NCBI RefSeq assembly: GCF_031457495.1 | Contig: NZ_JAVDWM010000001.1 | Location: 1,538,001 to 1,602,000 of the forward strand | Length of the DNA: 64,000 bases | DNA from: Sphingopyxis sp. BE259 | Lineage (GTDB): Bacteria; Pseudomonadota; Alphaproteobacteria; Sphingomonadales; Sphingomonadaceae | Reading direction: 5' to 3' | Shown: positions 52,671 to 61,269 of the stretch, piece after piece | How positions within the stretch are numbered: the first letter of the stretch is position 1 | Layout: each line of letters begins with the position of its first letter | Notes under the pieces: model-generated | Seen by the model: the letters and a program-made list of their open reading frames with translations, nothing else | What the model was told of the DNA's origin: nothing | Databases searched by the model: none | Position numbers and translations under genes: made by a program

Positions 52671-54109
52671 TGCATGTTGCGCTCGACAGCGGCCGGTCGT
52701 TGTTGATTGATGGTCGCTGGGAAGCGGCGACCGCGACGATGGAGGTGGTTAATCCTTGGTCGGGGGAAGCGCTGGGCGAGGTCGCCTGCGCCGACGTGGA
52801 GCATGTCGATCGGGCGGTGGCGAGCGCGGTCGCGGGTGCGGAAGCGATGCGCGCGTTGTCGACCGGAGCGCGGGCGCGTATCCTGCACGATGCGGCGACG
52901 GCGATCGAGCGCGATGCCGATCGCTTCGCCGCCGCGATCACCGCCGAGACCGGCAAGCCGATCCGCAGCGCCGCGCGCGAAGTCGCGCGGGCGGTCAATA
53001 CGCTGCGCCTGTCGGCCGAGGAAGCAACGCGGCTGGCGGGAGAGACGATTGCCTTCGACAGCTTTCCGGGCGGCGAGGCGCGGTCGGGCTATTATGTCCA
53101 CGAGCCCTTGGGTGTCATCGCCGCGATTACGCCGTTCAACGATCCGCTTAACCTGGTCTGCCATAAACTTGGCCCGGCGCTGGGCGCTGGCAACGCGGTG
53201 GTGCTGAAACCCGCCGAGCAGGCGCCGTTGGTCGCGGTCATGCTCGCGCGGCTGTTGCTCGCGGCGGGCCTGCCCGGCGATGCATTGCAGCTGCTGACCG
53301 GCCGCGGCCGCGATTTCGGCGACGTGCTGACCGGCCATCCCGATGTTGCGATGGTCAGCTTCACCGGCGGCGCCAGCGTCGGACAGGCGATAACGCGCGC
53401 GGCAGGGATCAAGCGGCTGGCGATGGAGCTTGGCGGCAATGGCCCGGTGATCGTGATGGATGATGCCGACATTGCGCGCGCCGCCGATGCGTGCGTCGCG
53501 GGTGCCTTTGGTGCGGCGGGGCAGAATTGCATCGGGGTGCAGCGGATCTATGTCCATGATGCGGTGCATGACGCCTTTCGCGATGCGCTGGTCGCCCGCG
53601 TGCAAGGCCTGCACGTCGGCGATCCGACCAACCCCGCCACCGACGTCGGGCCGATGATCTGTGCCGAGCAGGCCGAACGGATCGTCGCGTGGACGGCCGA
53701 GGCAGTGGCCGAGGGGGCGAGCCTGCTGGCGGGCGGCGAGCGGGCCGGAACGCTGGTGCGCCCGACCCTGCTTGCGAATGTCGCCGATGATGCGCGGGTC
53801 GCCTGTCACGAAGCCTTTGGCCCGGTTGCCAGCCTGTTTCGCTTTACCGACCTTGACGCCGCCATCGACGTCGCCAACCGCGCCGATTATGCCATCCACG
53901 CAGCGATCTTTACCGAATCGATCCGTCATGCGCGCCATGCGGCGCGGCGCTTGCGGGTCGCCGGGGTGATGATCAATGATTCGACCGACTACCGGCTCGA
54001 CGCGATGCCGTTCGGCGGCGCGGGAAGGGGAAATATGGGGCGTGAAGGCGTGCGCTTTGCGATGCGCGAAATGTCCCAGACAAAGGTGATATGTTTCCAT
54101 GACGCTTGA
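52667..54109 (+). CDS. Aldehyde dehydrogenase
   Basis: 480 aa, NAD(P)-dependent. The catalytic pair is Glu254 (ELGGNGPV) and Cys288 (GQNCIGVQRIYV); ITPFNDPLNLVCHKLGPAL, VLKPAEQAP and FTGGASVGQAI complete the fold. ELGGNGP and GQNCIGVQR are nearer to the lactaldehyde / phosphonoacetaldehyde / sulfoacetaldehyde type than to classical ALDHs. Being translationally coupled to the ThDP enzyme (4-base overlap) and overlapping the kynureninase gene by 11 bases, it probably oxidises the aldehyde made by its neighbour or 2-aminomuconate semialdehyde. This last option is inference. Confidence 0.85.
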   Translation: MMHVALDSGRSLLIDGRWEAATATMEVVNPWSGEALGEVACADVEHVDRAVASAVAGAEAMRALSTGARARILHDAATAIERDADRFAAAITAETGKPIRSAAREVARAVNTLRLSAEEATRLAGETIAFDSFPGGEARSGYYVHEPLGVIAAITPFNDPLNLVCHKLGPALGAGNAVVLKPAEQAPLVAVMLARLLLAAGLPGDALQLLTGRGRDFGDVLTGHPDVAMVSFTGGASVGQAITRAAGIKRLAMELGGNGPVIVMDDADIARAADACVAGAFGAAGQNCIGVQRIYVHDAVHDAFRDALVARVQGLHVGDPTNPATDVGPMICAEQAERIVAWTAEAVAEGASLLAGGERAGTLVRPTLLANVADDARVACHEAFGPVASLFRFTDLDAAIDVANRADYAIHAAIFTESIRHARHAARRLRVAGVMINDSTDYRLDAMPFGGAGRGNMGREGVRFAMREMSQTKVICFHDA

Positions 54110-55370
54110 TGCCGCCACGATCAAAATCCCCGAGTCGCCCGACCGCGGTTGGTGCGAGGCGATGGACCGCGCCGACGCGCTGGCGCCGATGCGGGGCCAT
54201 TTTGTGCTGCCCGACGGGATGATCTATCTCGACGGCAATTCGCTGGGCGCGATGCCCAAAGCGGCAAGCGCGCGGGCGCAGGCGGTCGTGACGCACGAAT
54301 GGGGCACCGACCTGATCAAGAGCTGGAACAGCGCCGGTTGGTTCGATCTGCCGGTGCGGCTGGGCGACAAGCTCGCGCCGCTGATAGGGGCTGACGCGGG
54401 CGAAGTCATCGTTTGCGATTCGACCAGCCAGAATCTGTTCAAGGTCTTGTCGGCGGCGGTCGCGATGCGGCCCGATCGCAGCGTCCTGATTCTCGAGGGC
54501 AGCAATTTCCCGACCAATAATTATATCGCCGAAGGTGTCGCCGCGGCGACCGGCGGGCGCGTGACCGTGCGCCTGTGCGAGAAGGACGAGATCGCGGACG
54601 CGATCGACGAAAATACCGTCGCGGTTGCGATCACGCATGTCCATTACAAGAGCGGCCATATCCACGACATGGCGGCGATCACCGCGCGCGCCCATGCCGC
54701 GGGGGCGCTCGCGATCTGGGATCTGTGCCACAGTGCGGGAGCAATGCCGGTCGATCTGAACGGCTGCAATGCCGATTTTGCGGTCGGCTGCACCTATAAA
54801 TATCTGAATGGCGGTCCCGGTTCGCCCGCATTCTTGTTCGCGGCCAAACGACATCAGGGACAGGCGTTGCAGCCCGTCACCGGCTGGTGGGGCCATGCCG
54901 CGCCCTTTGCTTTCGAAGCCGGGTACCGCCCGGAGCCGGGGCTGCGCCAGTTTCTGATCGGCACCCAGCCGATCCTGTCGATGGCGCTCGTCGAAACCGG
55001 GCTCGATATTCATTTACAGGCCGACATGGCGGCAATCCGCACCAAGTCGATGGCACTGACCGACCTGTTCATCCGCCTGGTCGAGCAGCGGTGTGCCGGA
55101 CATGGCTTTACGCTGGCCTCGCCGCGTGCGGCCGCGGCGCGCGGCAGCCAGGTGTCGTTCGCCCATGCCGATGGTTATCCGATCATGCGGGCGTTGATCG
55201 CCGCCGGAGTGATCGGTGATTTCCGTGCCCCCGACACGGTGCGCTTTGGCTTTACGCCGCTCTACGTCGGCTATGCCGATGTGTGGGATGCCGTCGACCG
55301 GCTGGTGACGATCATGGATGCGGGCATCTGGAAACGGCCCGAACATCAGGCGCGCGACGCCGTCACATGA
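54099..55370 (+). CDS. kynU: Kynureninase
   Basis: 423 aa, PLP enzyme that cleaves kynurenine or 3-hydroxykynurenine to (3-hydroxy)anthranilate and alanine. The PLP lysine is Lys234 in CTYKYLNGGPGSPAF, preceded by WDLCHSAGAMPVDL (PLP Asp). IYLDGNSLGAMP at the start and the EWGTDLIKSWN segment are diagnostic. It overlaps the ALDH gene by 11 bases. Its downstream neighbour is an amino-acid permease, which fits uptake of an aromatic amino acid followed by side-chain cleavage. Confidence 0.93.
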   Translation: MTLDAATIKIPESPDRGWCEAMDRADALAPMRGHFVLPDGMIYLDGNSLGAMPKAASARAQAVVTHEWGTDLIKSWNSAGWFDLPVRLGDKLAPLIGADAGEVIVCDSTSQNLFKVLSAAVAMRPDRSVLILEGSNFPTNNYIAEGVAAATGGRVTVRLCEKDEIADAIDENTVAVAITHVHYKSGHIHDMAAITARAHAAGALAIWDLCHSAGAMPVDLNGCNADFAVGCTYKYLNGGPGSPAFLFAAKRHQGQALQPVTGWWGHAAPFAFEAGYRPEPGLRQFLIGTQPILSMALVETGLDIHLQADMAAIRTKSMALTDLFIRLVEQRCAGHGFTLASPRAAAARGSQVSFAHADGYPIMRALIAAGVIGDFRAPDTVRFGFTPLYVGYADVWDAVDRLVTIMDAGIWKRPEHQARDAVT

Positions 55371-55393
55371 CCGAAGGACGAGGGGGAATGGCG

Positions 55394-56779
55394 ATGGACG
55401 AACAGGCGTTGGTGGACCGCGAGGGCGGGCTTGAGCGCGGCTTGACCAAGGCGCAGATCATCATGATCGGCCTGGGCGGCGCGATCGGCACCGGGCTGTT
55501 CATGGGGTCGGGCATCGCGATCGGCTATGCCGGTCCCGGCGTGCTGGTCAGCTATGCGATCGCGGCGCTGATCGCGGTGATCATGGTGTTCAGCCTCTCC
55601 GAAATGGCGGTCGTCCACCCGACCGCCGGATCGTTTGGCACCTATGCCGAAATCTATCTGGGCCCGATGATGGGCTTTATCGTCCGCTATACCTACTGGA
55701 TCCAGCAGGTGCTGCTAATCGGCAGCGAGGCGGTTGCGGTCGGCATCTATATGAGCTGGTGGTACCCCGACACGCCGGTGTGGATGTGGGCGGTCGGCAG
55801 CGCCGCGGTTGTCGTGTGGGTCAACACCCGCGCGGTGCACAATTTCGGGTCGGTCGAATATTGGCTGACCGTGATCAAGGTGTCGGCGATCGTCGGGTTC
55901 ATCATGGTCGGCCTGTCGCGCATTTTCGGCATCGTTGGCGACCCGGTCGGGCTGCACAATGTCACCGGCCTCGCCGGCGGCTTTTTCCCCAACGGCTTTT
56001 CGGGGGTGTGGATGGCGGTGCTGATGGCGCTGTTTTCCTTCATGGGGCTGGAGTTTGTCGTCGGCACCGCCAGCGAGGCAAAGGATCCAAAGACTGCGAT
56101 CCCCGCAGCGCTGCGCACGATGGCGGCGCGATTGTTCCTGTTCTACATCCTCGCGCTGTTCATCATCATTGCCTTTCTGCCGTGGACCGAGTCCGGCGCC
56201 AAGGTCGTCACCGAAAGCCCGTTCGTGAAGATGTTCGCCAGCGCCGGCATTCCCTATGCGGCGGGGGTGATGAACTTCGTCGTCGCGTCGGCGGCGCTGT
56301 CGGCGATGAACACCAGCATCTATATGGGATCGCGCATGCTGTTTTCGCTGGCGCGCGGCGGTTATGCGCCGCGCGTGCTGGGCGAGCTGAATGCGCAAAA
56401 GGTGCCGATGCGCGCGACGTTGCTCACCGGCGTGTGCATCCTCGCGGCGGCGTCGGTGTCGATCCTGACCCCGCTGGCGTATAATTATCTGTTCGGGATC
56501 ACCCTGTTTGGCGGGCTGCTGGTGTGGAGCACGATCCTGGTCAGCCACCTGCGGTTCCGGCGTCAGCACAAGGCCGCCAATCTGCCGGTGCAAATGCCGT
56601 TCTTCCCTTATGCCCAGATCGTGGGGCTGGCGCTGCTCGCCGCGATTGCGGTGACGATGGCGCTCGACAGCGATTTTTGGCAGACGGCGGTGATCGCCGG
56701 GGTGCCGTGGTTGATGGTGGTGACCTTGGCCTATTTCGTCTGGCGGCGGGTGGCTGCGGGATCGTCGGCCGCATCCTGA
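55394..56779 (+). CDS. APC-superfamily amino-acid permease
   Basis: 461 aa with about 12 membrane helices. LTKAQIIMIGLGGAIGTGLFMGSG is the conserved first helix of the AAT family; SAMNTSIYMGSRMLFSLAR and EAKDPKTAIPAALRT are also typical. The ATG at 55394 has AGGGGG 7 bases upstream (55381-55386); an ATG at 55367 overlaps the kynU stop and is possible. Substrate may be tryptophan, kynurenine or a related amino acid; this is context-based. The 3' end overlaps the lysR gene by 49 bases on the opposite strand. Confidence 0.87.
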   Translation: MDEQALVDREGGLERGLTKAQIIMIGLGGAIGTGLFMGSGIAIGYAGPGVLVSYAIAALIAVIMVFSLSEMAVVHPTAGSFGTYAEIYLGPMMGFIVRYTYWIQQVLLIGSEAVAVGIYMSWWYPDTPVWMWAVGSAAVVVWVNTRAVHNFGSVEYWLTVIKVSAIVGFIMVGLSRIFGIVGDPVGLHNVTGLAGGFFPNGFSGVWMAVLMALFSFMGLEFVVGTASEAKDPKTAIPAALRTMAARLFLFYILALFIIIAFLPWTESGAKVVTESPFVKMFASAGIPYAAGVMNFVVASAALSAMNTSIYMGSRMLFSLARGGYAPRVLGELNAQKVPMRATLLTGVCILAAASVSILTPLAYNYLFGITLFGGLLVWSTILVSHLRFRRQHKAANLPVQMPFFPYAQIVGLALLAAIAVTMALDSDFWQTAVIAGVPWLMVVTLAYFVWRRVAAGSSAAS

Positions 56780-57723
56780 TCCTGCCCCAGCTCGGCGCGG
56801 ATTTCGGCGGCGATTTCGTGGACGATGGCCATGAAATAGCTTGCCGCCGCGGATAGCTCGCCATGCGCATGGGTGGTCGCCCCGATACGCGAATTGGCGC
56901 CCTCCAATATGACGGGCAGCGCCGTCAGCCCTGCCTGACCCATGCCCACCTGATGCGGCATGGTCGCCAGCATGTCGGTGTTCATCAGCAGCGCATGATT
57001 GGTCAGGATCGACACCGATTCGATGACGTCGTGCGGCGGCTCCAGCCCTTCGTGGCGAAACGCGTGATCGACCTGGCGGCGCAATGACGTCTGCGGCGGC
57101 GGCATCACCCACGCCTGGTCGATCAGGTCGGCGAGCGTCAGGCCGCTGCGCAGGGTCAGCGGGTGTCCCTCGCGCACCATGATCGACACGGTGTCGCGAT
57201 ACAGCACCTCCTGTTGCAGTCCGTCGCGCTCGCGATATTCGGGCAGACGGCCCAGGACGACATCGATGTCGCCGGTGCGCAGCCCAGGCATCAGGCGGTC
57301 GATCGTGCCCTCGTCGACGGTCACCGCGATCCCGGGACGCCGTTCGCGCAGCCGCGCCAACGCGCGCGGCAGCAGCGACGTCGATGCGGCGAGGAGGGTG
57401 CCGACATGGACGCGGCCGGACAGGCCTTCCTCGAGCGATTGCAATTCTTCACCGGCATGGCGCAGCTGGGTCAGGATCAGCTTGGCATGTTTGATCATCA
57501 CCCGGCCGAAATCGGTCGGCGTCACCCCGCGCGAGGAGCGGTCGAACAATTGGACCCCCAGCGCGTCTTCCAGCTCCTTGATGCTCTTCGTCGCGGCGGG
57601 CTGAGCGATGTTCAGCGCCTGCGATCCTTTCAGCACCGTGCCTTCGTCGGCGATGGCGGTCAGGAGGCGGAGCTGGCGCAATTTCAGCCGACTCAGCAGA
57701 AAATTTTCGTGGAACTTTGGCAT
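56731..57723 (-). CDS. LysR-family transcriptional regulator
   Basis: 330 aa. The N-terminal winged HTH is LKLRQLRLLTAIADEGTVLKGSQALNIAQPAATKSIKELEDALGVQLFDRS. The effector domain follows from about residue 100 (GLSGRVHVGTLLAAS). The ATG at 57723 is chosen because it gives the family start; an ATG at 57762 is also in frame. It is divergent from the ACMSD gene (162 bases between starts) and convergent with the permease, and is the obvious regulator of the cluster, with an aromatic intermediate as likely co-inducer. Confidence 0.88.
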   Translation of the reverse strand: MPKFHENFLLSRLKLRQLRLLTAIADEGTVLKGSQALNIAQPAATKSIKELEDALGVQLFDRSSRGVTPTDFGRVMIKHAKLILTQLRHAGEELQSLEEGLSGRVHVGTLLAASTSLLPRALARLRERRPGIAVTVDEGTIDRLMPGLRTGDIDVVLGRLPEYRERDGLQQEVLYRDTVSIMVREGHPLTLRSGLTLADLIDQAWVMPPPQTSLRRQVDHAFRHEGLEPPHDVIESVSILTNHALLMNTDMLATMPHQVGMGQAGLTALPVILEGANSRIGATTHAHGELSAAASYFMAIVHEIAAEIRAELGQDQDAADDPAATRRQTK

Positions 57724-57884
57724 CTTGACCCTCTGGCGCCGGTTTGGCTCAGATATAGCCATTTTATAATAGCGAGGGCAAGTCTCGGGATTATTGTTGA
57801 TAGCTAAGCCTCGTTACCCAAGGTCATGGCCTGCGCCCAGATCGGCGCACGGGCAGGGCGACTAACGGGGATGCGGCGACAGTC
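57724..57884. promoter_or_regulatory. Divergent lysR / ACMSD control region
   Basis: 161 bases between divergent starts. It includes GATATAGCCATTTTATAATAGCG (about 57751-57774) and GGGATTATTGTTGATAGC (about 57787-57805), both unlike the G+C-rich surroundings. A TATAAT is at 57764-57769. A LysR site of the T-N11-A type is expected here, but I cannot fix its exact position by eye. Confidence 0.45.
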
Positions 57885-58901
57885 ATGACCAAAGAGGCTT
57901 CACAAAAAATGGCGGTCATCGACATGCACAGCCATTTCTTTCCGTTGATGGACGCCGCCTACCGCAGCCGGGCCGAAACCGAAGGCCTGCCATGGCTGCA
58001 CGATGCCGGTAAGGGCCAAGGTTTCATCATGCAGGGCGCGAGCGAATTTCGTCCGGTCGACGACATTTTGTGGGATCCGGCGCGGCGGGTCGAGGCGCTC
58101 GACGCGCAGGGTATCGACTTGCAGATCATCTGCGCCACCCCGATCATGTTCGGCTATAGCCGCCCGGCGGCGAAGGCGCTGGAATGCGCGCAGCGTTTCA
58201 ACGACGCCGCGCTGGCCTTTTGCAACCATGCGCCGGGCCGGATGAAGGCCTTGGCACAGGTGCCGCTGCAAGACATCGACCTGTCGTGCGCGGAAGTCAG
58301 CCGCGCGGTTGCGGCGGGGCATCTGGGGGTGCAGATCGGCAACCATATGGGGCTGCGCAACCTCGACGACGCCGGCATTTTGACCCTTTTGGCGCATTGT
58401 GCCGACGTCGGCGCCGCGGTGCTGATCCATCCGTGGGACATGATGGCGCGCGAACGGATGCCCAAATATATGCTGCCGTGGCTGGTCGCGATGCCCGCCG
58501 AAACGCAGCTGTCGATCCTGTCGCTGATCCTGTCAGGCGCGTTCGAGCGCCTGCCCAGGAACCTGCGTATCTGTTTTGGCCATGGCGGCGGCAGTTTCGC
58601 GTTTCTGCTCGGCCGCGTCGAAAATGCGTGGAAGCATCGCGACATCGTGCGCGTCGATTGTCCCAATCCGCCGTCGAGCTATGTCGATCGCTTCTTCGTC
58701 GATTCCGCGGTGTTCGACCCGCGGGCGCTCAGCCTGTTGGTCGATGTGATGGGCGAGGACCGGGTGCTGCTCGGGTCGGACCATCCGTTCCCGCTTGGCG
58801 AACAGGATATCGGTTCACTGGTGCAGGGGCATGACGGGCTGAGCCCCGCGCAGAAGGCGAAGATCCTCAGCGGCAATGCCAAGGCCTTTCTGGGTTTGTA
58901 G
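57885..58901 (+). CDS. 2-Amino-3-carboxymuconate-6-semialdehyde decarboxylase (ACMSD)
   Basis: 338 aa amidohydrolase-fold decarboxylase acting on the ring-cleavage product of 3-hydroxyanthranilate. Metal ligands: His15 and His17 (DMHSHFFP), His182 (HPWDMM) and Asp299 ([11 protein letters not shown]). The segments [39 protein letters not shown] and [19 protein letters not shown] match bacterial ACMSD (NbaD) almost word for word, so this call is stronger than for a generic amidohydrolase. A second start at 57909 would also fit. It is ended by a bidirectional terminator. Confidence 0.9.
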   Translation: MTKEASQKMAVIDMHSHFFPLMDAAYRSRAETEGLPWLHDAGKGQGFIMQGASEFRPVDDILWDPARRVEALDAQGIDLQIICATPIMFGYSRPAAKALECAQRFNDAALAFCNHAPGRMKALAQVPLQDIDLSCAEVSRAVAAGHLGVQIGNHMGLRNLDDAGILTLLAHCADVGAAVLIHPWDMMARERMPKYMLPWLVAMPAETQLSILSLILSGAFERLPRNLRICFGHGGGSFAFLLGRVENAWKHRDIVRVDCPNPPSSYVDRFFVDSAVFDPRALSLLVDVMGEDRVLLGSDHPFPLGEQDIGSLVQGHDGLSPAQKAKILSGNAKAFLGL

Positions 58902-58934
58902 CGCGAGCCCATCCGCCGATTGCGGACATAAAAA

Positions 58935-58968
58935 GGCGGCCGGAGCGATACTCCGGCCGCCATTCTTT
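58935..58968. terminator. Bidirectional terminator between ACMSD and VOC genes
   Basis: An 11-bp stem (GGCGGCCGGAG at 58935-58945 with CTCCGGCCGCC at 58951-58961), flanked on the left by AAAAA and on the right by ATTCTTT. It can stop transcripts from both convergent genes. Confidence 0.85.
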
Positions 58969-58987
58969 GTCGCGGGAGCGCCAGCGG

Positions 58988-59434
58988 TCAGGGTGCCTTG
59001 GGCGCGCCCTGAAAGCTCTCGGTGCCCGCCCAGCCGCGTTCGGACACATCGACCATGACATTTTCGGGGCCGGTCATCTTGTATTCCGCATTGTCCTTGG
59101 CCGGGTTCTTGCCCAGTCCCTGCGCCAGATTGACGTCGTGGCGCGGGGCGTAACCCGAATTTTCAAAGCGCTCGACGACCGCCGCGATGTCGTCGCACTG
59201 GAAACCGATGTGATGCAGTCCGGTATAGCCTTCGGGAAATTCCATCCCTGCGGCGGGACGGTTTTTGAAACAGAGCAGCGCGATATTGATGTGGCCGTCG
59301 GTGACATAATAGCCGCGGGCGTTGCGGCTGTCGATTTTGCCCGCGAGCGTCCAGCCGAGGACATCGGTGAAAAAGCCGACCGAATTGTCGGGGTCGGCGG
59401 ATGCGATCGCCACATGGCGTAGGCGGGTGGTCAT
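58988..59434 (-). CDS. VOC-family protein downstream of nadX-like gene
   Basis: 148 aa. LRHVAIASADPDNSVGFFTDVLG at the start supplies the first metal His, GYTGLHHIGFQCDDI the second, and the last strand carries MTGPENVMVDVSE with a Glu/Asp position that could close the metal site. The length fits a two-module glyoxalase-type enzyme, not a ring-cleaving dioxygenase of 290 aa. It lies 12 bases after the NadX-like gene on the same strand. Activity cannot be assigned. Confidence 0.8.
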   Translation of the reverse strand: MTTRLRHVAIASADPDNSVGFFTDVLGWTLAGKIDSRNARGYYVTDGHINIALLCFKNRPAAGMEFPEGYTGLHHIGFQCDDIAAVVERFENSGYAPRHDVNLAQGLGKNPAKDNAEYKMTGPENVMVDVSERGWAGTESFQGAPKAP

Positions 59435-59446
59435 AGTTGGGCCTTT

Positions 59447-60250
59447 CTAGGTTCCGATACGGATGGGGCTGACGAGATCGTTCAGCGCCGCGACGATGCT
59501 TTGCGCGGTGATCCGGCCGGTGCCGGGGTTCTCGTCGGTAGGGATGTTTTCGATTATCAGTTCGAACCGCGCGCTGTCGGAATCGACGATGATGCGGTGG
59601 GTATTGCGTTCAAGCGCGGGGTCGGCCCAGATTTCGAGCCGCGTCAGTGCCGGACCGATGCCCGCCATACCCAGCGCCGCGGCGACGTTGACGTTGGCCG
59701 GAAACGCCATCGCGCCTTCGAGCGCGCTGCCCGCAAAGATTTTCAGCGGTTCGGTCAGGTCGGTGAGGTCGATCCGGTTGCGCACGACATGTTCGGCCTT
59801 GACCAGCGACTTCACCGGTTTGCGCGTCACCATCCTCACCGAATGGATCGTGCCGATCGCGGCGGCGCGCACCGCATCGAGCCCGAGCAGCGCACCGGTG
59901 GCCAGAACGATGCGTCCGCCATGGTCGCGGGCGATCTCGACTGCTTCGGGCCATTGCATCAGCGCCGCGCCGCTGACCGTCACCAGCGTCTTGCCAGCGC
60001 GCAGCGTGGCGGTGGCAATATCACGGAAAGCGGCCGTTGGGGCGCTGTCGACGATGACGTCGGACAGCGCCACCAGCGCGTCGGTGTCGACGATTGGGAC
60101 AGGCGCACGCAGCTGCACCATCGCCGCGGCCGCGCGGGCCGGATCGCCCGCCGACACCGCGGCCAGGTTCAGCGGCAACGCGCTGGCTTCGATATGGCGC
60201 GCAACGACGCGGCCGATGGTGCCGAACCCGGCGATGCCAATCTTGATCAT
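59447..60250 (-). CDS. Aspartate dehydrogenase-like (NadX family) enzyme
   Basis: 267 aa. The NAD(P) motif is GIAGFGTIGRVVARHI (GFGTIG 8-13); the family signature LVTVSGAALMQ, ATGALLGLDAVRAA and NTHRIIVDSDSARFELIIEN with the catalytic His follow in order. L-aspartate dehydrogenase makes iminoaspartate for NAD synthesis or reductively aminates oxaloacetate. Here no nadA/nadC is near; the gene stands in an aromatic catabolic region beside a VOC gene, so a role in deaminating or reducing an imine-type catabolic intermediate is an inference to test. Confidence 0.8.
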   Translation of the reverse strand: MIKIGIAGFGTIGRVVARHIEASALPLNLAAVSAGDPARAAAAMVQLRAPVPIVDTDALVALSDVIVDSAPTAAFRDIATATLRAGKTLVTVSGAALMQWPEAVEIARDHGGRIVLATGALLGLDAVRAAAIGTIHSVRMVTRKPVKSLVKAEHVVRNRIDLTDLTEPLKIFAGSALEGAMAFPANVNVAAALGMAGIGPALTRLEIWADPALERNTHRIIVDSDSARFELIIENIPTDENPGTGRITAQSIVAALNDLVSPIRIGT

Positions 60251-60435
60251 GGCGACCGCGCTACGGCGTCTCTGCTATATAGGATAATATCCATTGGCCG
60301 CGTTGCTATCGCTGAAACGATATAGAGGACGTTGTGCCCGAGCTATGCATTTTTGATTATAGATGCACCCGGTTTCTATCTTTGACTGCATATCGATCAA
60401 CCCGCACAAGCAGCATCGAACTTGCGGGGGACCCG
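60251..60435. promoter_or_regulatory. Divergent nadX / tauE control region
   Basis: 185 bases with CTATATAGGATAATATCCATTGG (60274-60296), which includes a perfect GGATAATATCC dyad, and further A+T-rich text to about 60390. It resembles the tracts at 50937 and 57751 in composition and position, so a shared regulator is possible. Confidence 0.4.
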
Positions 60436-61263
60436 ATGCAGTCGCTTTTGAATCCTGATCTGCTGACGCTGGCGGCGATGATGCTGCTGACCGGAGCGGT
60501 CGGCGGCGTGATTGCCGGGATGCTGGGCGTTGGCGGCGGGATCGTCATCGTTCCGGTGCTCGACCTGGTGCTGGCGGCGCTCGACGTCGATAGCACGGTG
60601 CGGATGCATGTCGCGGTCGCGACCTCGCTCGCGACGATCATCCCGACCGCAATCTCGTCATCGCGCGCGCACCATGCCAAGGGTGCCGTCGATCGCGATC
60701 AGCTGAAGCGCTGGGGCGTTGCCATTTTTCTCGGCGCGATTGCGGGCGTCCTGCTCGCATCGCGCGTCAGCGGCGACATGCTGTCGGCGGTGTTCGGGAT
60801 TGTCGCGCTGATCGTTGCGATCAAGATGCTGCTGCCGCTGGAGGGCAAGCATATCGCCGACGCGGTTCCCGGCGGACCCGTCGGGCAGCTCATCCCCTTT
60901 GGCATCGGCGGCATTTCCAGCATGATGGGGATCGGCGGCGGCACCCTCAGCGTCCCCGTGATGACGCTGTTCAATGTTCCGATCCACCGCGCGGTTGGGA
61001 CCGCGGCGCTGTTCGGCTTGCTGATCAGCGTCCCGGCGACGGCGGCATTCATCGTCACCGGCTGGACCGTCGAGGATCTGCCGCCGGGCAGCTTGGGCTA
61101 TGTCAATCTGATCGGCTTCGCGATCATCGCGCCGGTGTCCTATCTGACCGCGCCGTGGGGCGCCCGGATCGCGCACGCGCTGTCGAAGCGCCAGCTGAGC
61201 CTGATGTTCGGACTGTTCCTGACCGTTGTCGCGGTGCGGATGCTGGTCCGGGCGTTCGGATAA
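60436..61263 (+). CDS. TauE/SafE-family membrane transporter
   Basis: 275 aa with about 8 hydrophobic segments in two homologous halves. The repeated GVIAGMLGVGGGIVIVPVL and GIGGISSMMGIGGGTLSVPVMTL are the family signature. TauE/SafE proteins export sulfite or organic acids. Start at 60436 (GCGGGGG ribosome site 5 bases upstream), since the longer frame from 60334 adds a non-membrane leader. It heads a plus-strand operon with a FAH hydrolase and an ABC uptake system; sulfur or a carboxylated product might be its cargo. Confidence 0.85.
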   Translation: MQSLLNPDLLTLAAMMLLTGAVGGVIAGMLGVGGGIVIVPVLDLVLAALDVDSTVRMHVAVATSLATIIPTAISSSRAHHAKGAVDRDQLKRWGVAIFLGAIAGVLLASRVSGDMLSAVFGIVALIVAIKMLLPLEGKHIADAVPGGPVGQLIPFGIGGISSMMGIGGGTLSVPVMTLFNVPIHRAVGTAALFGLLISVPATAAFIVTGWTVEDLPPGSLGYVNLIGFAIIAPVSYLTAPWGARIAHALSKRQLSLMFGLFLTVVAVRMLVRAFG

Positions 61264-61269
61264 GATGCG

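Noticed and set aside
52472..54124. Minus-strand open frame of 550 codons opposite the aldehyde dehydrogenase
   Set aside because: Antisense artefact of a G+C-rich gene; no motif or ribosome site.
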